Assembly: GCA_033762255.1 (NCBI GenBank)
Contig: JANRLT010000034.1
Span: forward strand, 1-64,000
Origin: Pirellulales bacterium
Lineage (GTDB): Bacteria > Planctomycetota > Planctomycetia > Pirellulales > JALHPA01
Reading direction: 5' to 3'
DNA length: 64,000 nucleotides
Shown in pieces: positions 61,101 to 64,000 of the stretch (the first letter of the stretch is position 1; each line of letters starts with the position of its first letter). The position numbers and the translations under genes were made by a program. The notes beneath the pieces were generated by a model, which searched no databases, was not told the DNA's origin, and saw only the letters and a list, made by a program, of their open reading frames with translations.

Positions 61101-64000
61101 GGCGGACACGTTCGAGGATGGCCTGTCGATCGTCTATAGCGCGGGCACCAGCGCCACAACGGTCAATTTTCGCGACTTGCTGGGTGCCAGCGTGGAAGTG
61201 GAAACGCTGTTCGCCGAAGGGGATTCGCAACTTAGCTACGGCGACGCCACCGCCGCCGCGCGGTTCAATTACAGTTCGTTCCTGATCGACGCGACCGGCA
61301 CCACCGAAATCGACGTCACCGCCGCTGTGCGCGAGGCTCTTCGCACAGGCAAAACGCGGCTGCAATTTCGCGTCAATTCCTCCTCGGCTAATATCGTTCT
61401 GGACATCGCCAAGTCCCTAGCCGGCCAGCTCGACGGCAATTTCATCACTCAGTACGGACCGGGACAAACCGCGCTGACCGTCACGCCCAACGCGGGCGCT
61501 TTGGTCGACGTCTATGATGAACGGGGAGGGCAATTGGCAGCCGGCAAGGCGCTGGTGGATTTGCGTCATTTTGCCGCTGGCACCTACTACGCCCGCGTCT
61601 ACGCGCCGAGCGGTTTAGCCAACCCGTTGGACGTGACGGTGGAAATCGCCGCCCCCCCCGCCGGACAAACCCGCGCGACATATGAATTGCGCGATCGAGA
61701 TCACATCCAGGGTGGGGATGGCGACGACACCTTGCTGGGGAACGAGGATCTGGACGCGCTTTTTGGAGGGGGCGGCCGCGATCTGTTTGTCTCGGATGTG
61801 CTCGCCCTGAGCGCGAACGACGGTGGTTTGATCTACACGCTCCTCCTAAATGGGCCCGAGGTTCGAGACCATGCCGCCGGGGACTTTTTGCTGGCGAATG
61901 TCCCGGCGGCGGAATCGGCGGGCCAATTTGTCCGCGCGCAGCTTGATCCCGAAATCACCATCAGCGATCCAAATCTGCGCAAAAGCCTGGCCGATGTCCT
62001 CAACATTCCAGAAACCGTTAACTATTTTGGTTTGCCGCGGTTCGCCCGCAACGTGCTAGCTAGCGATTTGGCGGGCTTGATTGAATTAGATCTGAGCTAC
62101 CGCAACCTGTTCGACGCCCCGGAACTGGAGCAAGCAATCAACTTGCGCGCACTCAGCCTGACTGGCAACGAGTTGCACGATCTGTCCATGATAGAAAAGC
62201 GGACCAGCACCGCGCCGATCAACGTCGGGTCTCCGTTGGGGGCTAGCCGGCTAGAGTACCTGGCCGCCGACAAGAATGAGTTCTTCTCCGCCGCAGGATT
62301 GGAACTACTGCAAAACCTGCGCGGCGTCACCTTGGATTTGAACTTCATAGCCGCGCTCGATCCGTTGGCGAATCTGACCAAGCTCAATTTTCTGAGCGTA
62401 GACGGCAAACCGAACGGCGCGGACGGCGGCTTTAACGTGACCAGCCTGGCCCCGTTGGCGGGTCTGTCGCAGTTACGTTCGCTCAGCTTGATCAGCCAGC
62501 AGATCGTGGATCTGGCGCCGCTCGAAAGACTGCCCAATTTGCGGCATGTGTCCTTGGACAAGAACCGCATCGAGCGGATCGAGGCGTTGGCCGCCACCCG
62601 CTTGGCCGACGATCGCCCGGCCAGCCTGCACGCTGGCGAAATTCCTGGCGCCTCGTACGCGGAAGTCGGCGCGTCCCCGTGGCAAGGAAATTTGTATCCG
62701 GTCGACGGCGTCTTTCACGGCGACTACCGCTTTCATCCCAACGAGGCGGGGGCCAATGCGGCCGCTTCCTGGACTTTAAACAACCTGGTGCCTGGTACAT
62801 ACGCCGTGTTGGCCACCTGGCCCCAACACCAGGATGGCGCCGCGCAGGCCACGTTCGCCGCCAGTTATCAAACCTATAACACGCTTACCTCGAGTCTCGA
62901 AACCCGCAGCCAAAACCTGGCCACCGTCAACCAACGGTTTGCCCCGCTCGGTTCGTTGATCGACGGAATGCCGTGGCAAACGCTGGGCCAGATCACGTTG
63001 GCCAGTGCTCCGGCGGCGATCCCCGACTTGCGTTCGCTAACGATCAGCCTGGCGGGAAGCGGCGGCGTCTTAACCGCCGACGCGATCCGGCTGGTGCGGA
63101 TCGCTGCGCCCGTTCCGCCCTATGAGCTAGTCTCTTTGACCGGCAATCCGCTGGGGAACGACGCGCACGCGCTGGCCAGCGGCATTTTAGACCCGGCCAT
63201 CGAAAACAGCGCCACCATCTGGGAAGAATTCTCGTTCGATGCCAATCAGCAGCCTGTGCTGGCCTCCATCGATCCGCAGTCCGCGGCCGCCAGGGCGCAA
63301 ACCAGTTCGCTGGCGTTGCCACTGTATGGCTCGGATCCCGAATCCTCAGTCGTTACCTACACGGTCGAAAACGACTCCCCGCCTCAAAACGTCAACCTTG
63401 CCGGTCGCAAGTTCGACGGCACTAGCGGGAACGTCATTATCATTCCCAATAGCGTCTTATCACCACTGGCCAGTGGCGTAAAGCTCGAATTCTGGTACAA
63501 GACCAGCTATACCGGCTTCCAAACACTGGTGTCGGGGCTGACGACCTCGGCCACGCAGCTCATTCACGTCAGCCTGACGGACGAAACATTCACGCTGGGC
63601 ATCGGCCCGACCAACATAGGCGTGTTCGCGGCCAATGCCAGCGATGGCAACTGGCACCATGTTTCGATTTCCTTGGCGACGTTTGGTTCTAGCTCCTACA
63701 CCATCGGTTTGACGATGGACGGTATCGACCGCGGAGGTGGATTTGGTACCCCAGTTTCCATCCCGGGACCCAGCCTGGGAAGCCTGGTCCTAGGCCAGGG
63801 ACAATCGTCGAACCAAGGGGGCTACCTGAATTACTTCCGCGGCTCCATTGACGAATTGAGAATTTGGGGAATTTCAAATCCCACGGTCATCGACCGCGCC
63901 TACCGGCTGTATGGCAGCGAGACGAATCTGCGGGCGTACTACACCTTTGACGAACCGGCTGGCAGCGTGGTCGCGCGAGACTCCTCGCCTAATGCGTTCC
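40177..64000 (+). CDS. giant modular exported protein, at least 7,941 residues (runs off right edge)
   Basis: One frame stays open from the ATG at 40177 to the window end. Residues 27-39 are LRFEPLEERCLLA, the planctomycete sorting motif. Next: BNR/VPS10-like propeller (~40-870; GGIWKTTNALSG, TFDGGANWS, LNGGVDWTRIS); peptidoglycan-binding-like domain (~1013-1058); hook-IN-like modules at ~1558, 4084, 4699 and 5084; EF-hand-like DPNNDG loops at ~1735, 2350 and 2736; main RTX block (~2885-3968), with smaller blocks at ~4535, 4855 and 7178; PPC-like domain (~4289-4378, EDWYSFKLQ); FG-GAP/integrin-type repeats (~5222-6385, GDLNGDGYADF, GDFNGDGLDDI); ELWxSDG-x-x-GT repeats (~6875); leucine-rich repeats (~7262-7475); golvesin-like domain (~7492-7643); LamG (~7743 onward). 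Export and calcium-dependent surface adhesion are inferred; there is no enzyme signature I trust. It stands alone; no type I secretion gene is nearby. Confidence 0.9.
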   Translation, partial: MTRLSTRPRSRQFRKHRAISGVIRDHLRFEPLEERCLLAISDFLWREQGPGPITGGQVDGIADSPVVGAIHDVLADPNNANTLYIASVNGGIWKTTNALSGNPVWTPQTDFLPSLSVGALAFDTANAPRQIIFGGVAHRSSFGETGGTLNGLLRTFDGGANWSVAPFQNPFGDKLLTDKQVAGIAAHGGRVVVAVSTSNTSSNINAGAGIYRSTDSGATGQKLSGEINPLTGQVFLPKGRAMDLAVDPNDPNVIYTVLIDNDAAGTNNGVWRSLNGGVDWTRISPNFVNTAIHPENQPAKTVNVEFSVSRAGGRETIFVGVINEGQLTNLFQAIAPAGAGQRIDVGDWGLLTPPATNEGGGGFGLQPRVKSGGQGKDHFSILADPDFGNLVYLGGDRQPGSVGQPGSGESFPTPNSIGATNFTGRLFRVDASQPPGPGQATALTHIPARDPAQPQLPLSAPHADSRELIIVTDPGTGQKVLIEVDDGGIYLRRNPRGFGQWESLNGNLRVSELHSVAWDEHQNVIIAGLQDNGTARQPGQGNPVWQTLNQGDGGRVVVDASNSAFSRQFTSSQNFGTYTERRVDNPNVPGAIPDANIVRPLSVLNAGGARLNTNFDSTLQSYSIVALNRVDPKRMAFGTGFLYESSNNGATIRSVGGLVNFNSDGTDNDNDKLVDEGDEFKPQNRLGLVINGLVAGGVKNGVANADVLWAATGIGNVFLRQSGTGLPTQVSAINFEGRSSRIVDLVVDPTDFHTAVVATDTDVFLTRDRGQNWLNLTPQVQPTFFGIKSLEFIKGTDFDVIVMGGLQGVQFTTTENEAQKTFAWTKLGGGLPNAVVHDLNYNAADDTLVAGTLGRGAWTFPDARLLITHSPNEVFTGDILRFQPDVAGTQFALLSIEVLGTGGAANQRLTLNGNNPRGDRELSLGEGANRKVFGHVIFPERVEGGANTYSNTGRFFLSPGTRSDLFGDTDPAKPGFQGRIKVTYLADKVEHFQVIRFVEGASGEGENAIGPGDSVLESMKLQQRLNFLGVTDLNNQPLVVDGIIGPLTESAVKKFKSPGNPNSQTPDRDPFTVRRLNRIPTVPLFLSSIDQTTLANGLAAAGQALGGLETIGAFGQLLPLVGSTDPAAIVNTPSAGVTPAQAGDLKNVLANNFLAPLADYLTIDPTPTTAELTSWFEGTPVAGLSNLVVNLTDSVYRISADFTHSKVTQRALDLGEAAFNAGLGLSPGTLIDLTTTVSASLTFGLDLLTAAAADPFFIEVGNLGVSLAASANGKAVALQGGFVDLNATNASFGISGSIQVAPLDPAGNGGRWTLNELRNFPLAQLLSVNATGSATGNIPVTATLFGAQQTGAIAVGGANNLFSGPLTINTAGLGGLQNLVNLSPTELGATFNQLGTYLQNFRYTDILKTKLQFTLDATLGDALDLQKVWQDRVTSLFQETEARPAVGSLQQLVSGLGSSLTGGAYNPTTKVLTLNLQLASTLANKKATLAFPDGLGDLSEIKTSSVANLDGSGSVQFQIAIDLSQPVGNGFTLTPGTSLSALNAGRGVKGIRDPNPRPADGLNDLRITLSNGTAFEVNLDGAQTVANVVSLISAAIPASVGPAGFAVELAGDHLRLIDRTRGAVNEFSVKAANSSLAGLAGVGLGILGIVGEPNEAGDYVLEGSALHGDMLSNHAYIVTNGPLAPKLMGAIDLTAADIDAAALLNLVPVALGNGTTATSPGSGSTRTTFEVTLKDPNNDGRLTWSEFSAGMKNTSTIANPPLIGGNANFALPASGQLPWGAPSANPGVTVSWTDLANPGTLSVDYGPQLAELADYGAVQKDDVLTLLQQTLAYVTSLEGQAFLREKLPVLNESLADLLRLKDTFQRVVDDFSDDPVQTLVGMEESLETAVEKALGLPLTVNTDGPAVELLPDNTAGRRALRIELNFNAGYSAQRNLNLDLSDLGLASAGSLVDARGTAAFSVAATANLNLDLGLDLTNRANPRPFLYNTTSASMGAKLNGSAINFNATVGPLGVAIGNGGGNPGWLVIDGDGLLDTPANPNDRASITFNLTNADPSGRLLFDALTPDDITAGPLTGQMRVHLPVLKRDRSGPLDPAHPNLTWQFPLSSLANPPAPQSVPDFAAVFNALNLGGALDGFGEGWDALFGVLDLALDNSALIGKLPLIGDQLQDALGFIKDLRDRVRDNLDQTQPGQMIVDTLRQKIYEAVGPGGLNWLQDRNGNGVQVDDVVINPSSPGIGTEEVRFDMTLGRSLTLVDLPIDFDIGLPFLGLDVDGDVQLRTGFTWNFGFGISKSAGFFVSSSAANELTFNVDATIPGFNATGTLGFLQVQARDDANSPTRLGGAIVVDLRDPNNDGKLSLNELSTITGFGQIIDARFTGQADVNLLLTASFGGNAAFPMIKADLNLDWTFNNSSTMANGSAFGSAPTLSLNNVRLDAGEVISNLLGPSLREINNILGGIKPVLDVLQARLPVVSDLLGRDFTLLDLAELRGTISPETRKFIDAVSLLLTLADAAGRVDGVEIPLGNFDIVGPGLPAFDLRSTPLSALNPQTIPGINLSLPLVGDVLDFINSTGALNTLGEGSGGASSAGKFVTPILDSPLSALQVLLGGDPENIVFFAYQMPTLELEAGFELVFGIFPPFLSAFLSGQISGYANFAFGYDASGLAKFVKSGDFLDVFDGFYISDRKNPDGTGADVDEVFVEGALELGAFAGIKAGPVDISAGVKGGVYANLGVNLNDPNDSGRIHASEIYQVVADQGLECLLDLHGEIKAGASFFVTVELGPITIVDIDEEIASATLASFDHHCEEPSPDPMLGTKDAAGKLTLLLDQNGDDAFRVRGAANGEVIVLARGKQQIFSGVTSLFGDAGKGNDSITIDKSLSLPVEFFGGDGDDIITLGLGGGVVHGGAGNDVVNAGGTTAALTLFGNDGNDVLTAGLGADMLFGGPGRDSLRAGLGNDKLFGDEDDDELFGGLGNDELTGGAGHDKLFGEAGNDKAWGGTGDDRLEGAEGDDELRGEEGHDTLVGGDGRDLLYGGAGDDRLDGGLANDVLEGNDGNDWLEGGRHNDVLLGGGGQDTMFGGQGSDDLDAGDGDDRVFAGLSEAGGDPNSIHTINAGAGRDIIYGDIGPDTIWAADGDDYIDALAGNDIIDAGTGNDTVIAGLGSDRVIGGWGRDTIFAGLGYSGSGAGSATETNVIFGDAESGSLPAGQTIANQADTIIGDDGADTIDAGWGNDLIYGLAGSDTIQGGPQADIIYAGVNELGGGNAADVNTIWGDTPIESTTDLTEEQRDRIYGDVGEDVVRAGPGSDYIVTLAGNDQIYGELGHDTILTASGNDLVYCGAGNDVIWTGDGNDLVYAQEGDDEIQGEADDDFISGGTGNDRIGGGFGSDVLWGGQEVIAADAFGRTESALVFPTNFPGANWSVTAGMPRIVPTALVGLSVEGQIEDGRDLITGGDGRDWLFGGGADDDLDGGNDSDYVDGGAGNDLVRGGAGDDVIRGGANQDVLRGDAGIDQLFGDAGVDHLFGDSGTGAGATQILAGQRLFGGDDIDYLYGFSFSTLTSDVATEKNLTGDELHGGTGGDWLYGGIRADTLYGDSGADTIQGDGVIGPNYADNALKALIGGADTLYGGSGEDRLYGGGGNDAIWGGFDSDWLEGQIGSDALYGGSDIDMLLLDTNTEYVNPAYLAFASPLPEVFDGHLGNIAAGDTPDDNATDILLIEGTDAADAIRLGQVGYSFNDPVNGLPRTGTRLAIDFNNRWMTADWRNFADSTDANGRPLVEQIRISGLGGADTIEFVFADTATLSGNTLTRLDVSDLVDRSDDWVGVIDGGPGNDLLAGTNARDRIDGGFGSDLIFGYGGDDQLWGDGGIGQGLAGDLDTIYGGQGNDDLLGGQGQNRLFAWSRAPLAGPGDQFGVFIDLAGNLYDNDGGGIYQLEDTGLNRVLGGTQSDELFGGTGLDFLYGNGAPTNAPDRLYDRHGNLFEARDGTLAGDEWKDYAQSTDKVWYYGGTNLNDVITVDFVTEPGVLQGHHLITRLTENNGNFTFDAQVQLDFEATDASGNRIWNPTDNFYGRAITGAIAAPANGRLTGDVVFTLLLDGVIHEIRLLASQTATNTSLADLIADLNAAIGDADVAGLIAARPNGDRVSLVQLNQRQTETTALQVIATNAAATAELGLGDGQTAAIGFVGSFGLSSLLPPEGDFLAIIVDALAGNDVVTVGPTVVKSVWTDAGAGDDRIEYVSGKPILIDQTDNRADGFGNGDRAHAYDLGRAFQPGDPASYRISGNIVLGGLTIDSPTDEDWYSFKLQSPPSAGEQLLFRGLAASDQLTARLIVVGAGGVETVLATSSNGQLNLSGLGLQANTPYYLHLQTPLIPTVYELEFITGAAANTTQAAATEIDDPESPEPLDSLAEFASILGRPLRVGVDEAWYKFRLDRAAATGDQVLLNLFEAAGPVTVTLVESPPTAPLKIRTAVTALAGNAPAALSLQGLTAGVDYWLRVSGIGPARYELAPQLNGSRQLDLSNRLVKDLGDPIIVTRKDVILGGPGNDVLQGGPGEDWIFGGPGNDVLAGGFDRQAGDLLWGGEGDDLYQIFPDGQALTKAGQRSITQTGQATFIPTYSDRFDGGGGNDQVVFLGGDLDAQGEAVDDHAAIRWNALLHRYEVTARAWDAVKNDFVAQNFPTAAVYTAGPRTGGGSLEQGRLASDAIFTLSINGGLPVVITVPAAATSLNGQFSHLITQINEAINVAGLAGDVAADVRGGRIVLTTVRLGGSATLALSAPNASALALGLAATAAPLTGGNNERGYAQNYAYYTITQTEGTTIDLRAGDDEFHADPEYLIRGGEWGFDPADRPQRANPNLTILGGAGNDRLFGGAGDDEIDGGAGADVIRGGGGHDRIAGGTEDDWLAGGASQLPPDRYEYARGAANDKVEFAALFKEDLTPLQTSAPSDVVIADLSFNYGDRGDWYALRTPEALRSYNSAEAAQLLRGMLELRFNNPEAGQAGSPFNGVLAQYGYNSSTGAGGRLLHLFAARDDDPGAGLALVPAENFAGVPDYYLLHVVNPYSLAVVNAQALTSGDYENVSPAVPTASDNFRLALDGVEYTVSLTAAATPTLPAVISYLQGRINSVAGLAGKVYVQQISQQDQRIGFWLTDPNARSLAVTSYGGAAARYLRLQTGSFNRVDGSSTQAAWELGAYSLTLKSTAGLGATVHVGAESAAASLTPPDPNQRPVAIGIGDLNGDGYADFIGAVRLFVSSQTGDSTTIASVYFGGPDLTTPELRQPDLTLHLPIDLTGENLFAYGNLVTAGDYNADGYGDLAVVGVSNNPNPLGSVNILLGRPSLPATIDLTTQADIVVTGITPFGEARLANAGDLNLDGADDLLIGDYFYNGDQGAVFLMYGVPVTAPRGWQPWSLTADLFSADFSDNGSGSFDSFSFVDAAASVIGGLATPVAGTPQQNLWHVSTRRAADTNHTPEHSLYFGIDGTGTFAYPNPDAPIRVLGRAETTLDLNGLPAGAQLRLSLKYFLQTEGSTSVFDIARIKVTTTDFSDPASHILLGANSTNEVNSNSGQLPVPPVFLNQTSGTWQELVLDLSGFAGQTIKLAFEFDSGDELYNEYEGFFIDDIQVRIQNVQLDALTDLAGIIGANFGDRFGGSVARIGDLNGDSLPEFAVLVRRSFGFGSSIQIFNGASLTPGTQYSANALGHRMLNHPTNLGYAELFTAGNLIDADANTFPDLLIAGADWWNNDSYVIWGGSATSGGKTGTGLTDGSTLANAGTVIDSARGRGFPVPLGNIDGQAGDDLGLVQRVFSDSLQENGSQNSHLVGQVFASSVNGGMITNDFLRPSAPVLQPYLIFEPAAPFYAAAGGNPPQQAWFFAGLGDINADGYADLGLADTLAGRSLSVHAGNVFVDNPPPPLTPSLATDWYRYQLANPLPITPADPPLGLNLSDPQSTSHAIGLAANITGAKTNDRLGLPRQIGDINGDFIPDFAVQSSDQWSLFYGPLDFTRVENANERADAYLPLDIGADLFNYQLARSLGNIDGDDLDGNIFDDVRGTTDLLWYQRVGSNLYMTMLFGNELLPRNLETAFDVTSNPDQVKYAFRDLALARNTPAEVFTLKFNNDPYADIAVLEDGANGSFAPVLSIYFGGPFNPTGTLSLAARFTGSNQQFRSGFSARNVGDFNGDGLDDILVTDAGVQEARLFTGRDGGGTFFNWNNFALTFTVPTGATPAVALNDIGRPDTVLGNQVDGYHDFAVASPGSVALYLGTVATFGSPISPYRTIARTGPTTGLNVLLVPTVGDYNGDGKADLAVLETITVAGTAAPSSGTIYLFWDIASSALPASMNLTIDADAVITSDSGTGFLDGLATDAFLDLNRDRISDLWASARTADVVAGTLKSDAGRVYTVYGSPLQGTLPAVFDVLTNRTVTGSGEFVVDRATGQPAGFNRTLPADDPDTAVNESEQWYRFTTLGDGLPGNYLSVTPWSARPYQIHAHEGGTATTLAGGGFVSPESSGGSLDYITAHTDSQGNIRQGLLEFDLASVLRLREDPTALVQNATLRLDYAASNYETPNFGVIDATRRVAWGDELFVADIGALWRSNGTLSGTSRITTGSDAGAPVILTNPVFLQLINNQLYFCSVGGLWRMDTPDSVPVRIATVNTVGVQLIQVGSTIYMTDNGRLFELDAGVPGGRRSVLRNGVAPVFNAGTLQSFAVGGGTPVENLLFVADSGVGDRALFRHQPGQTSAVSVLTNLVSASELITIGGPSGSAAFLTAHVSGGFQQQLFRILRSGGTLTTQPVTYNDIPGQNVYFAKNLTEFQGWLYFVVGDQLRAVAPGTTEAMLVKDFDPANVAGFNSELGNLRAVTFAAGARLVMTVNDRQVSPANPHGVELWISDGSTPGTTLLADLNAEVVSGRETYGSHPASLTVVGQTLYFTAYQGNSSLNRELYRTDGTTAGTGLVKELFDGLIGGFYNSSTFLLAGATQAIMVADTFEDGLSIVYSAGTSATTVNFRDLLGASVEVETLFAEGDSQLSYGDATAAARFNYSSFLIDATGTTEIDVTAAVREALRTGKTRLQFRVNSSSANIVLDIAKSLAGQLDGNFITQYGPGQTALTVTPNAGALVDVYDERGGQLAAGKALVDLRHFAAGTYYARVYAPSGLANPLDVTVEIAAPPAGQTRATYELRDRDHIQGGDGDDTLLGNEDLDALFGGGGRDLFVSDVLALSANDGGLIYTLLLNGPEVRDHAAGDFLLANVPAAESAGQFVRAQLDPEITISDPNLRKSLADVLNIPETVNYFGLPRFARNVLASDLAGLIELDLSYRNLFDAPELEQAINLRALSLTGNELHDLSMIEKRTSTAPINVGSPLGASRLEYLAADKNEFFSAAGLELLQNLRGVTLDLNFIAALDPLANLTKLNFLSVDGKPNGADGGFNVTSLAPLAGLSQLRSLSLISQQIVDLAPLERLPNLRHVSLDKNRIERIEALAATRLADDRPASLHAGEIPGASYAEVGASPWQGNLYPVDGVFHGDYRFHPNEAGANAAASWTLNNLVPGTYAVLATWPQHQDGAAQATFAASYQTYNTLTSSLETRSQNLATVNQRFAPLGSLIDGMPWQTLGQITLASAPAAIPDLRSLTISLAGSGGVLTADAIRLVRIAAPVPPYELVSLTGNPLGNDAHALASGILDPAIENSATIWEEFSFDANQQPVLASIDPQSAAARAQTSSLALPLYGSDPESSVVTYTVENDSPPQNVNLAGRKFDGTSGNVIIIPNSVLSPLASGVKLEFWYKTSYTGFQTLVSGLTTSATQLIHVSLTDETFTLGIGPTNIGVFAANASDGNWHHVSISLATFGSSSYTIGLTMDGIDRGGGFGTPVSIPGPSLGSLVLGQGQSSNQGGYLNYFRGSIDELRIWGISNPTVIDRAYRLYGSETNLRAYYTFDEPAGSVVARDSSPNAF

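Noticed and set aside
1-64000. tRNA, rRNA, riboswitch and prophage genes
   Set aside because: I looked for cloverleaf-like stems with CCA-type ends, conserved rRNA segments, common riboswitch cores and phage or transposase motifs and recognised none.

Overview
The window looks like chromosomal DNA from a planctomycete, most likely a Pirellulales-type genome. That is inferred from several lineage-typical genes: three very large secreted proteins carrying the N-terminal F-E-x-L-E-x-R-x-L-L-A sorting motif, a DUF1559 pseudopilin-like protein, a BBP7-type outer-membrane barrel, a PEP-CTERM protein, the remnant of a kinase-TPR protein, and many short interspersed palindromes. No rRNA, tRNA, CRISPR array, transposase or integrase was recognised.

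Layout. 1-990: the 5' end of a large secreted repeat protein that runs off the left edge. 1420-4453: a planctomycete-specific secreted protein, a ribbon-helix-helix protein and a Tat-exported TIM-barrel protein. 4716-8004: a scarred region where palindromic repeats and a 135-bp dispersed repeat abut two consecutive 5'-truncated genes, a nine-repeat TPR protein and a histidine kinase/receiver. 8087-11487: a phosphorus-scavenging pair, phoD followed by a glycerophosphodiesterase-EEP nuclease fusion. 12054-16539: Gfo/Idh/MocA oxidoreductase, cytochrome P450 and a GNAT-like protein, separated by repeat-rich gaps. 16867-18198: BBP7 porin with a clear terminator. 18680-24049: TraB/TIKI-like protein, TIM-barrel isomerase, PQQ-propeller lipoprotein, ArfB, a small lipoprotein and a BshB1-type deacetylase. 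24515-31962: an internally duplicated ABC-2 permease, a secreted WD40 protein and a Calx-beta protein. 32872-36482: pseudopilin, a TIM-barrel isomerase and guanine deaminase. 36937-39505: an exported sialidase-like protein and a PEP-CTERM protein, each bracketed by copies of the same ~145-bp repeat.

From 40177 to the right edge (23.8 kb) there is a single uninterrupted reading frame of at least 7,941 codons. It encodes a mosaic surface or secreted giant: LEPR-type sorting motif, BNR/VPS10-like propeller, a peptidoglycan-binding-like domain, repeated flagellin-hook-like modules, EF-hand-like loops, more than 40 RTX nonapeptides in several blocks, a long FG-GAP region, leucine-rich repeats, a golvesin-like domain and a LamG domain. 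It is the most unusual object in the window.

Functionally the window is weighted toward the cell envelope and the outside of the cell: export, adhesion, calcium binding, phosphate and sugar scavenging. The rest is single-gene metabolic units that mostly do not form long operons.
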